Assembly (NCBI GenBank): GCA_041621405.1
Contig: JBFKAV010000176.1
Coordinates: 1 to 6,592 of the forward strand
Length of the DNA stretch: 6,592 nucleotides
Source of the DNA: JBFKAV01 sp041621405
Lineage (GTDB): Bacteria; Pseudomonadota; Alphaproteobacteria; Rhodobacterales; Rhodobacteraceae
Direction of reading: 5' to 3'
The notes beneath the pieces were generated by a model. The model was not told the DNA's origin, did no database searches, and saw only the letters and a list, made by a program, of their open reading frames with translations. Every line of letters begins with the position of its first letter. Position 1 is the first letter of the stretch. Both the position numbers and the translations under genes were made by a program. Positions 1-6,370 of this stretch are shown piece by piece.

Positions 1-654
1 CTCGGCTCGTCGCTGGTCCTGGAATGCGACGTCGCCGACGAGGGCTCGATCGACCGGCTCTTCGCCGAGCTCGGCGCCTCGTGGGACCGGCTTGATTTCG
101 CCGTCCACGCCATCGGGTTTTCCGACAAGAACGAGTTGCGCGGGCGCTATGTCGATACCACCGCGGCGAATTTCCGGATGACCATGGACATCTCGGTCTA
201 TTCCTTCACTGCCGTCGCCCAGCGCGCGGAGAAGCTGATGACGGAGGGCGGCGCGATGCTGACACTCACCTATTACGGCGCCGAACAGGTGATGCCGCAT
301 TACAACGTGATGGGCGTGGCCAAGGCGGCGCTCGAGGCTTCGGTGATGTATCTCGCCGAGGATCTCGGCAAGGACGGCATCCGCGTCAACGCGATCTCGG
401 CCGGTCCGATCAAGACGCTCGCCGCCTCGGGCATCGGCGATTTCCGCTACATCATGAAGTGGAACGAGCTCAATTCGCCGTTGCGGCGCAACGTGACGCA
501 GGACGAGGTGGGCAAGTCGGCGCTTTACCTCCTGTCCGACCTCGGCTCGGGCGTCACCGGCGAGGTTCTGCATGTCGACGCGGGCTACCATGTCGTCGGC
601 ATGAAGGCGGTCGACGCGCCCGACATCGACGCCGTGACGGGACGCAAGGAGTGA
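1..654 (+). CDS. fabI: Enoyl-[acyl-carrier-protein] reductase FabI (NADH), 5'-truncated by the window edge
   Basis: The frame is open from base 1 to the TGA at 652-654 and gives 217 residues of a short-chain dehydrogenase of the FabI type. FabI reduces trans-2-enoyl-ACP in the last step of each cytoplasmic fatty-acid elongation cycle. The fragment begins near E. coli residue 56: CDVADEGSID (residues 9-18) matches the adenine-binding Asp-Val region and HAIGF follows. The catalytic pair is present as Y91 (TYYGAE) and Y101-x6-K108 (HYNVMGVAK), equal to E. coli Y146, Y156 and K163 with a constant offset of 55. SAGPIKTL (133-140) is the substrate-loop entry and VDAGYHVVGM is the usual FabI C-terminal signature. 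The ATG at 136 is internal to the gene and not its start. A strong AAGGAG (646-651) at its 3' end serves the next gene, gpt. FabI versus other SDRs is clear from the Tyr-Tyr-Lys spacing; which paralogue it is, if several exist, cannot be told. Confidence 0.96.
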   Translation, partial: LGSSLVLECDVADEGSIDRLFAELGASWDRLDFAVHAIGFSDKNELRGRYVDTTAANFRMTMDISVYSFTAVAQRAEKLMTEGGAMLTLTYYGAEQVMPHYNVMGVAKAALEASVMYLAEDLGKDGIRVNAISAGPIKTLAASGIGDFRYIMKWNELNSPLRRNVTQDEVGKSALYLLSDLGSGVTGEVLHVDAGYHVVGMKAVDAPDIDAVTGRKE

Positions 655-661
655 AGCGCCG

Positions 662-1165
662 ATGACCGACCGGCTGCCGCACGAGAAGGGCTTCCACGTC
701 AGCTGGGACCAGATCCACCGCGACGCGCGGGCGCTGGCCTGGCGGCTCGACGGCCGGGGCCCCGACAACGGCGCCTGGCGCGCGGTGGTCGCGATCACCC
801 GCGGCGGGATGGCGCCGGCGATGATCGTCGCCCGCGAGCTCGACATCCGGGTCGTCGATACGATCAGCGTGAAGAGCTACGACCACCAGGATCAGACCGA
901 CGCCAAGGTCATCAAGGCGCCGCAGGACGAGATCATGGGCGACGGCACCGGCATCCTGGTCGTCGACGACCTGGTCGACACCGGCAAGACCCTGGAACTG
1001 GTGCGGCGGCTCTACCCGAAGGCGCATTTCGCCACCGTCTACGCCAAGCCAAAGGGCAGGCCGATGGTCGATACCTACATCACCGAAGTGAGCCAGGACA
1101 CCTGGATCTTCTTCCCCTGGGACATGGCGCTGCAATATGTCGAGCCCTACCGTGGGCGCGACTGA
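662..1165 (+). CDS. gpt: Xanthine (guanine) phosphoribosyltransferase Gpt
   Basis: This 167-residue protein transfers the phosphoribosyl group of PRPP to xanthine or guanine for purine salvage. The PRPP-binding motif ILVVDDLVDTGKT (98-110) is intact, with the adjacent acidic pair D102-D103. Other Gpt landmarks are AITRGGMAPAMIVAREL (44-60), SYDHQDQ (72-78), YPKAHFATVYAKPKGRP (118-134) and the C-terminal QDTWIFFPWDM (145-155), all close to the E. coli enzyme (152 residues). A few extra residues at the N-terminus and before the PRPP loop account for the greater length. The start is supported by AAGGAG at 646-651, 10 nt before the ATG and overlapping the end of fabI, so the two genes are probably cotranscribed. 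The last 29 nt overlap the start of the membrane-protein gene that follows. Guanine/xanthine preference over hypoxanthine is inferred from the family. Confidence 0.95.
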   Translation: MTDRLPHEKGFHVSWDQIHRDARALAWRLDGRGPDNGAWRAVVAITRGGMAPAMIVARELDIRVVDTISVKSYDHQDQTDAKVIKAPQDEIMGDGTGILVVDDLVDTGKTLELVRRLYPKAHFATVYAKPKGRPMVDTYITEVSQDTWIFFPWDMALQYVEPYRGRD

Positions 1166-1670
1166 AGCGCCCGACCGGAGCCTCGCCCACAAGGCCTACG
1201 GTCTCAGCCTCCTGACCAAGGCGCTCATCGGCGGCCTGCAGCTGTCCGCGGGCCTCGCGCTTGCACTGGTCCCGAGCGGTCGTGCGATCGGCTTCGTCGA
1301 AGCACTGGCACGCTACGAGCTTGTGGAGGACCCAGCCGATCCGGCGGCGCTCTGGGTGCTTCACGCGCTGACGAACCTGCCGGTGGGGAGCGAGGGCTTC
1401 TACATCGTCTACCTGCTGCTGCACGGGGCGCTCAATCTCGGGCTGTGCGCCGCGCTGGTGGCCCGGCTGGGCTGGTCCTTTCCGGTCGCGATCGTGGTGC
1501 TTTTCGGCTTCATCGGCTACCAGGTCGCCGAGTATTTCGGCGGCCGGGGCGCGATGATGCTCGTGCTGAGCCTGATCGACATCGTGGTCATCGCGCTGGT
1601 GCTGCGCGAATGGCGGCACTTCCGGTGGCATAACCCCTTGCCGGCCAGGCGCGGGGGGACTTCGGCGTGA
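1137..1670 (+). CDS. DUF2127-type four-helix membrane protein of unknown function
   Basis: The 177-residue product is hydrophobic, with predicted membrane segments near residues 23-46, 86-108, 113-131 and 138-157, a short polar N-terminus and a basic C-terminal tail (EWRHFRWHNP, ending ARRGGTSA). The pattern YLLLHGALN (92-100), W113..P116 followed by GFIGYQ (124-129), and IDIVVIALVLREW (147-159) matches what I recall of the DUF2127 family (predicted inner-membrane proteins), whose function is not known to me. The ATG at 1137 lies inside gpt in another frame, giving a 29-nt overlap. An in-frame GTG at 1152 is an alternative start that would shorten the overlap; neither has a good Shine-Dalgarno sequence, so expression may depend on translation of gpt. 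The TGA overlaps the GTG start of the aminotransferase. The family call is moderately sure; no biochemical role can be inferred. Confidence 0.85.
   Translation: MSSPTVGATEAPDRSLAHKAYGLSLLTKALIGGLQLSAGLALALVPSGRAIGFVEALARYELVEDPADPAALWVLHALTNLPVGSEGFYIVYLLLHGALNLGLCAALVARLGWSFPVAIVVLFGFIGYQVAEYFGGRGAMMLVLSLIDIVVIALVLREWRHFRWHNPLPARRGGTSA
1653..1659 (+). promoter_or_regulatory. Ribosome binding site deciding the GTG start of the aminotransferase
   Basis: GGGGGGA sits 7 nt before the GTG at 1667, inside the last codons of the DUF2127 gene. No comparable site precedes the in-frame ATG at 1691, so the GTG is preferred. Confidence 0.6.
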
Positions 1671-2845
1671 CGCTTTCGCTCAATCCGCGTATGGCCGCGA
1701 CCGAGCCGCCGCCGGTGATGGAGGCGCGGCGCTGGATCGCCGGGCGGGAGTTTCCGGCGGAGCGGCCGCTCCTGAACCTCAGCCAGGCGGCACCGGTGGA
1801 GCCGCCGCCCGAGGCGCTCCGGCAGGCGATGGCCGAGGCGGTGCTCAGCAATCCGCAGGCGCATCTCTACGGGCCGGTGCTGGGGCTGCCGGAGCTGCGC
1901 GAGGAGGTGGCGGCACGCTGGTCCGTCGCCTATGGCGGCGAAATCGCGGCGGCACAGGTGGCGATTACCTCGGGCTGCAACGAGGCCTTCGCCGCCGCTG
2001 TGGCAACGCTGGCCGGGGCGGGGGACGAGGTTCTCTTGCCGACGCCATGGTACTTCAATCACAGGATGTGGCTCGACATGAGCGGGGTGCGGGCCGTGCC
2101 GCTGCCGACGGGCCCCGATCTGCTGCCAGACCCGGACGCGGCCGAGGCCCTCGTCGGGCCGCGCACCAGGGCGATCGTGCTAGTCACGCCGAACAACCCG
2201 GCCGGGGTGGAATATCCCGCCGACCTCGTGCGCGCCTTTCTCGATCTCGCTCAGACGCGCGGGCTCGCGCTCGTGGTCGACGAGACCTACCGCGATTTCG
2301 ACTCGCGGCCTCTTCCCCCGCACGAACTCTTCGCCGATCCCGACTGGGCGGAGACGTTCATTCACCTCTACTCCTTTTCCAAGGCCTATCGCCTTACCGG
2401 CCACCGGGTCGGCGCGATGATCGCCTCTGAGGCGCGCTTGGCCGAGGTCGAGAAGTTCCTCGACACGGTCACCATCTGCCCTGCCCAGGTCGGCCAGTTC
2501 GGCGCGCTCTGGGGGATGCGCAACCTCGGCCAGTGGCTCGCCGGCGAACGCGCCGAGATCCTCTCCCGCCGCGCCGCGATCGAGGCGGGGTTCCCGTCGC
2601 TCGGGCATTGGAGGCTCAAGGGCTGCGGCGCCTATTTCGCCTACGCCGAGCACGACTACCCGCTCGCCTCCGACGCGCTCGCCCGCCGCCTCGTCGAGGA
2701 CCAGAGCCTGCTCCTGCTGCCCGGCACCATGTTCCGCCCCGCGGACGATCCCATGGCCGCGCGCGAGGTCCGCATCGCCTTCGCCAATGCCGACGCGGCC
2801 GGCATCGCCACCCTCTTCCAGCGCCTTTCCGACTTCGCCCCCTGA
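1667..2845 (+). CDS. Class I/II (fold type I) PLP-dependent aminotransferase, substrate unknown
   Basis: This complete 392-residue aminotransferase belongs to the aspartate aminotransferase superfamily. Key positions are visible: Y68 in HLYGP, TSGCNEAF (101-108) at the PLP phosphate, W128 in PTPWYFNHRMW stacking on the cofactor, N177 in TPNNPAG, D205 and Y208 in VVDETY, the Schiff-base lysine K239 in YSFSKAYRLTGHRVG with R247 binding phosphate, and R369 in REVRIAF as the likely carboxylate-binding arginine. It therefore should be active, exchanging an amino group between an amino acid and a 2-oxo acid in the cytoplasm. The side-chain specificity cannot be read from the sequence; relatives are usually annotated simply as aspartate/tyrosine/aromatic or generic aminotransferases. 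The GTG start overlaps the preceding stop in a GTGA arrangement and has a good ribosome site; ATG at 1691 is the alternative. It is probably co-translated with the DUF2127 gene. A 70-nt gap separates it from ppiD. Confidence 0.93.
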   Translation: MTLSLNPRMAATEPPPVMEARRWIAGREFPAERPLLNLSQAAPVEPPPEALRQAMAEAVLSNPQAHLYGPVLGLPELREEVAARWSVAYGGEIAAAQVAITSGCNEAFAAAVATLAGAGDEVLLPTPWYFNHRMWLDMSGVRAVPLPTGPDLLPDPDAAEALVGPRTRAIVLVTPNNPAGVEYPADLVRAFLDLAQTRGLALVVDETYRDFDSRPLPPHELFADPDWAETFIHLYSFSKAYRLTGHRVGAMIASEARLAEVEKFLDTVTICPAQVGQFGALWGMRNLGQWLAGERAEILSRRAAIEAGFPSLGHWRLKGCGAYFAYAEHDYPLASDALARRLVEDQSLLLLPGTMFRPADDPMAAREVRIAFANADAAGIATLFQRLSDFAP

Positions 2846-2849
2846 ACCC

Positions 2850-2878
2850 TTGCCCCGCCCCGGCTTCCGCCTTAGAGG
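2850..2878 (+). promoter_or_regulatory. Possible weak promoter for ppiD-trpE
   Basis: TTGCCC (2850-2855) and TAGAGG (2873-2878) are separated by exactly 17 nt in the only sizeable gap between genes upstream of trpE. The -35 has the conserved TTG, but the -10 matches TATAAT at only three positions, so this may be chance in GC-rich DNA. If real, transcription would begin about 30 nt before the ppiD ATG. Confidence 0.22.
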
Positions 2879-2897
2879 AGGGGCGCCGGAGAGGGCC

Positions 2898-2905
2898 GGG
2901 GAGGG
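2898..2905 (+). promoter_or_regulatory. Ribosome binding site deciding the ppiD start
   Basis: GGGGAGGG lies 10 nt before the ATG at 2916. This favours that ATG over the in-frame TTG at 2907, which is only one base from the site, and over the far upstream ATG at 2787, which lies inside the aminotransferase gene. Confidence 0.55.
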
Positions 2906-2915
2906 CTTGAGCGCG

Positions 2916-4763
2916 ATGGCCGAAAGACCGAAGAAAAAGACGAACATCGCCGTCTGGGCCGTGCTCGGCCTCCTGGTCTTCGCTCTCGGCGGCTTCGGGA
3001 TCGGCAATTTCGGTGGCTCTGTGCGCGCGATCGGCGCCGTGGGCGATGCCGAGATCTCGGTCAACGACTACGCGCTGGCGCTGCAGGCCCAGCTCCGCAC
3101 CCGCCAGGCCCAGACCGGCCAGGCGATCTCGCTCGCCACGCCCGCGGGCGAGGCGCTGGCCCAGGCCGTCCGCCGCCAGCTGATCGGCACCGCCGCGCTC
3201 GAGAATGAAACCGCGCGCCTCGGCCTCTCGGTGGGCGACGCGCGGGTCCGCGCCGAGGTGCTCGCCACCCCCGCCTTCCAGGGTATCGACGGCAAGTTCG
3301 ACCGCGAGGCCTACGCCTTCACGTTGCGCCAGAACGGTCTCTCCGAAGCCGAGTTCGAGGAGAACATCCGCAGCGAGGCAGCTTCCAACCTCACCTCGGC
3401 GGCCGTGCTCGCAGGGATCACGGCGCCCGCCACCCATGTCGGCGCGATCGCCGCCTATGCCGGCGAGCGGCGCGACATCCTGTGGCTGAGGCTCGACGCA
3501 GGCGCCCTCGCCGAGCCTCTTCCCGCACCCACCGAGGCCGAGCTCCAGGCCGGGTACGAGGCGAACCCGGAGGCCTATACCGAGCCCGAGAAGAAGCGGC
3601 TGACCTATGCCGCGCTCACCCCCGAGATGATGGCGGGCGAGATCGCGGTGGAGGAGGCCGACCTCCGCGCCCTCTACGAGGCCCGGGCCGACGAGTTCAA
3701 CCGCCCCGAACGACGGCTGGTCGAGCGGCTGGTCTTCCCCGACACCGCTGCCGCTGAGGCCGCGCAGGCCGCGCTCGACGCCGGCGAGACCAGCTTCGAG
3801 GACCTCGTCGCCGAGCGTGGCCTGGCGCTCGCCGACATCGACCTCGGCGACGTGACCGAGGCCGACCTCGGCCCGGCCGGCGCTTCCGTCTTCGCGCTCG
3901 AAGGCCCGGGCATCGCCGGCCCGGTCGACACCGAGCTCGGCCCGGCGCTCTTTCGCGTCAACGCCGTGCTCGCGGCCGAAAGCACCGGCTTCGAGGAGGT
4001 GCGCGACCAGCTCACCGACGAGCTCACCCTGGACCGCGCCCGCCGCGAGATCGGTGACCTGCGCGAGGGCATCGACGACCTCCTGGCCGGCGGCGCGACG
4101 CTCGAGGAGGTGGCCGCCGAGACCCCGATGGAGCTCGGCACGATCGAGCTCGCCCCCGACACCGCCGACGGCATCGCCGCCTACGCTGCCTTCCGCGAGG
4201 CCGCGGCCGCCGTCACCGCCGAGGACTTCCCCGAGCTCATCGAGCTCGAGGACGGCGGCCTCTTCGCGCTCCGGCTCGACGCGCTCCTGCCGCCGGCGCT
4301 CTTGCCGCTCGAGGACGTGCGCGACCGTGTCACCGCCGACTGGGAGGCCGCCGAGACCGAGGCGCGGCTCCTCGACCTCTCCGAGGAAATCCGCGCCGCT
4401 CGCGGCGAGGGCCGGAGCTTCCTCGCCCAGGGCTACGTCGCCGAAGCGCGCCAGGACCTCGGGCGCCAGAGCTTCCTCGACGGCGCGCCCGCCAGTCTGA
4501 TCGAGGCTGCCTTCGGCCTCGAGCCGGGCGCGACCGCGGCCGTTGCCGAGGGCGGCACGGTCCATATCATCGAGCTGACCCGCATCACCCCGGAGGACCC
4601 GGAGGCCGAGGACACCGTCGCGTTGCGCGCCCAGCTCGAACAGGGCCTCGTCCGCGGCCTGAGCCAGGACGCGCTCGATCTCTTCGTCCGCGCGCTTCAG
4701 GCCGAGTCCGGGATCAGCCTCAACCAGTCCGCGATCAACGCGGTCCATGCCCAATTCCCGTGA
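2916..4763 (+). CDS. ppiD: PpiD-like membrane-anchored periplasmic chaperone (SurA_N / degenerate parvulin domains)
   Basis: The 615-residue protein has a lysine-rich cytoplasmic start (AERPKKKTN), one membrane anchor at about residues 11-30, and a long acidic periplasmic part, the layout of PpiD (E. coli 623 residues). A SurA_N-type helical chaperone region covers about 35-180, with FQGIDGKFDREAYAFTLRQNGLSEAEFEENIR (121-152, in parts) typical of the family. A parvulin-like region follows at about 262-355, but it contains no histidine or cysteine at all, so prolyl isomerase activity is unlikely; E. coli PpiD is also regarded as an inactive isomerase acting as a chaperone near SecYEG. Two further segments (424-505 and 531-605) look like repeats of its second half. 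The protein has no cysteines. It ends INAVHAQFP, a tail I recall as common in Rhodobacterales homologues. The last 17 nt overlap trpE. The role in folding newly exported envelope proteins is inferred from the family. Confidence 0.88.
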   Translation: MAERPKKKTNIAVWAVLGLLVFALGGFGIGNFGGSVRAIGAVGDAEISVNDYALALQAQLRTRQAQTGQAISLATPAGEALAQAVRRQLIGTAALENETARLGLSVGDARVRAEVLATPAFQGIDGKFDREAYAFTLRQNGLSEAEFEENIRSEAASNLTSAAVLAGITAPATHVGAIAAYAGERRDILWLRLDAGALAEPLPAPTEAELQAGYEANPEAYTEPEKKRLTYAALTPEMMAGEIAVEEADLRALYEARADEFNRPERRLVERLVFPDTAAAEAAQAALDAGETSFEDLVAERGLALADIDLGDVTEADLGPAGASVFALEGPGIAGPVDTELGPALFRVNAVLAAESTGFEEVRDQLTDELTLDRARREIGDLREGIDDLLAGGATLEEVAAETPMELGTIELAPDTADGIAAYAAFREAAAAVTAEDFPELIELEDGGLFALRLDALLPPALLPLEDVRDRVTADWEAAETEARLLDLSEEIRAARGEGRSFLAQGYVAEARQDLGRQSFLDGAPASLIEAAFGLEPGATAAVAEGGTVHIIELTRITPEDPEAEDTVALRAQLEQGLVRGLSQDALDLFVRALQAESGISLNQSAINAVHAQFP

Positions 4764-6285
4764 GCCCGGCGTGGCGCTGACTCCCTCTTTCGAGGTCTTC
4801 GAGGCGGCCTTCGACCGGGGCAAGAACCAGCTGGTCTGGGCCCGGCTCGCGGCCGACCTCGACACCCCCGTCTCGCTGATGCTGAAGCTCGCCGGAGCCC
4901 GCACCGACAGCTTCATGCTGGAGAGCGTCACCGGCGGCGAGGTGCGCGGCCGCTACTCGGTGGTCGGCCTCAAGCCCGACCTTATCTGGCAGTGCCATGG
5001 CGAGAGGAGCCGCATCAACCGCCAGGCCCGGTTCGACGCCCAGGCCTTCGAGGACCTGCCCGGCCAACCGCTCGAGACCCTGCGCGCGCTGATCGCGGAA
5101 TCCCGCGTCGAGATGCCCGAGGGCCTGCCGGCGATCTCGGCGGGGCTCTTCGGCTATCTCGGCTACGACATGATCCGCCTCGTCGAGCGCCTGCCGGACG
5201 TCAATCCCGACCCGCTGGGCCTGCCCGACGCCGTGCTGATGCGCCCCTCGGTCGTCGCCGTGCTCGACGGGGTCAAGGGCGAGGTCACCGTCGTCTCCCC
5301 GGCCTGGGCCGGCTCCGGTCTCTCGGCGCGGGCCGCCTATGCCCAGGCCGCCGAGCGGGTGATGGACGCCGTCCGCGTCCTCGAGCGCGCCGCGATGGGC
5401 GAAAGCCGCAGCCTCGGAGAGGCATTGGCGCCTGCGGGCGAGCCGGTCTCGAACTTCACCAAGGACGACTACAAGGCCGCGGTGGAGAAGGCGAAGGAGT
5501 ACATCCGCGCGGGCGACATCTTCCAGGTCGTGCCCTCGCAACGCTGGACGGTCGATTTCCCGCTGCCGCCGTTTTCACTTTATCGTTCGCTGAGAAGGAC
5601 TAATCCCTCGCCGTTCATGTTCTTCTTCAACTTCGGCGGGTTTCAGGTGGTGGGCGCGAGCCCGGAGATCCTGGTGCGGCTGCGCGAGGGCGAAGTGACG
5701 ATCCGGCCGATTGCCGGCACCCGCCCGCGCGGCCGGACGGCCGAGGAGGACCGCGTCCACGAGGCCGACCTGCTGGCCGATCCGAAGGAGCGCGCCGAGC
5801 ACCTGATGTTGCTCGATCTCGGCCGCAACGACGTCGGCCGGGTGGCAAAGATCGGCACGGTGCGGCCGACCGAGCAGTTCGTGATCGAACGCTACAGCCA
5901 CGTCATGCACATCGTCTCGAACGTGGTGGGCGAGCTGAAGGAGGGCGAGGACGCGCTCTCGGCTCTGCTCGCGGGGCTGCCCGCCGGCACCGTCTCGGGC
6001 GCGCCCAAGGTCCGGGCGATGGAGATCATCGACGAGCTCGAGCCCGAGAAGCGCGGCGTCTACGGCGGCGGGGTCGGCTATTTCGCCGCGAACGGCGAGA
6101 TGGACATGTGCATCGCGCTCCGCACCGCCGTCTTGAAGGACGGCAAGCTGATGATCCAGGCCGGCGGCGGCGTGGTCCACGACAGCGACCCCGAGGCGGA
6201 ATGGCAGGAGACCGTCAACAAGGCCCGCGCGATCCGCGCGGCGGCGGAGGATGCCGGCCACTTCGCGGCCAGCGGCAATGATTGA
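4747..6285 (+). CDS. trpE: Anthranilate synthase component I TrpE
   Basis: This complete 512-residue chorismate-utilising enzyme makes anthranilate from chorismate, using ammonia released from glutamine by TrpG, the first committed step of tryptophan synthesis. The N-terminal feedback motif is present (MLESVTGGEVRGRYSVVG, 57-74, with S60 at the tryptophan-sensing LLES serine). Catalytic-domain motifs are VGASPEILVR (302-311), PIAGTRPRG (321-329), LDLGRND (356-362), VSGAPKVRAM (416-425), GVYGGGVGY (437-445) and QAGGGVVHDSDPEAEWQET (471-489). No glutaminase domain is fused. The ATG at 4747 overlaps ppiD by 17 nt; the in-frame GTG at 4771, 7 nt after the ppiD stop, would give a protein starting (M)ALTPSFE, which fits homologues as I recall them and may be the true start. 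Neither has a clear ribosome site, so coupling to ppiD translation is likely. No leader peptide or attenuator is visible. Codons 276-286 (5572-5604) form an unusual AT-rich patch. Confidence 0.96.
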   Translation: MPNSREPGVALTPSFEVFEAAFDRGKNQLVWARLAADLDTPVSLMLKLAGARTDSFMLESVTGGEVRGRYSVVGLKPDLIWQCHGERSRINRQARFDAQAFEDLPGQPLETLRALIAESRVEMPEGLPAISAGLFGYLGYDMIRLVERLPDVNPDPLGLPDAVLMRPSVVAVLDGVKGEVTVVSPAWAGSGLSARAAYAQAAERVMDAVRVLERAAMGESRSLGEALAPAGEPVSNFTKDDYKAAVEKAKEYIRAGDIFQVVPSQRWTVDFPLPPFSLYRSLRRTNPSPFMFFFNFGGFQVVGASPEILVRLREGEVTIRPIAGTRPRGRTAEEDRVHEADLLADPKERAEHLMLLDLGRNDVGRVAKIGTVRPTEQFVIERYSHVMHIVSNVVGELKEGEDALSALLAGLPAGTVSGAPKVRAMEIIDELEPEKRGVYGGGVGYFAANGEMDMCIALRTAVLKDGKLMIQAGGGVVHDSDPEAEWQETVNKARAIRAAAEDAGHFAASGND

Positions 6286-6290
6286 GGGTC

Positions 6291-6299
6291 GTGTAACAC
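6291..6299. repeat. GTGTAACAC box, first copy
   Basis: GTGT-A-ACAC is a small palindrome with a one-base centre at 6295, five bases after the trpE stop. The identical nine bases recur at 6393-6401 and inverted at 6379-6387, so this is probably an outlying member of the cluster there. It overlaps the left arm of the weak hairpin at 6298-6313. Confidence 0.6.
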
Positions 6300-6313
6300 C
6301 CCGTGTGAGGGGT
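6298..6313 (+). terminator. Weak candidate terminator of trpE
   Basis: ACCCC and GGGGT pair around the loop GTGTGA, with two more pairs possible beyond a two-base bulge (6294-6295 with 6314-6315). The tail TAATTTC is modestly T-rich. The position, 13 nt after the trpE stop, fits, but the stem is short for an intrinsic terminator. Confidence 0.35.
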
Positions 6314-6327
6314 TAATTTCGGGTTAG
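6313..6327 (+). promoter_or_regulatory. CtrA-like near-match (TTAA-N7-TTAG)
   Basis: TTAA at 6313-6316 and TTAG at 6324-6327 are spaced by seven bases, matching the alphaproteobacterial CtrA box TTAA-N7-TTAA at seven of eight positions. There is no annotated gene start nearby to control, so it may be chance, although TA-rich words are rare in this DNA. Confidence 0.15.
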
Positions 6328-6370
6328 CGTCGGCACCTGGTATCCAACGGATTCAATAGCTTGGGTCGAC

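Noticed and set aside
554..1192. Minus-strand open frames opposite fabI, gpt and the DUF2127 gene (also 1080-1631 and 1517-2062).
   Set aside because: They are low-complexity His/Arg/Asp-rich or Arg/Pro-rich antisense shadows of well-supported genes.
2787..2915. A longer ppiD reading with 43 extra N-terminal residues.
   Set aside because: The extension lies partly in the aminotransferase gene, is Pro/Arg-rich without similarity to PpiD, and the ATG at 2916 has a ribosome site and gives the expected cytoplasmic start plus anchor.
4600..4771. A trp leader peptide or attenuator before trpE.
   Set aside because: The region is ppiD coding sequence running into trpE, with no short Trp-rich reading frame and no alternative hairpins with a T run.
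2616..4931. A 771-codon open reading frame on the minus strand opposite ppiD and trpE.
   Set aside because: Its composition is the repetitive Gly/Ala/Glu/Arg-rich pattern produced by reading GC-rich codons antisense. It has no recognisable domain, while the plus strand clearly encodes PpiD and TrpE.
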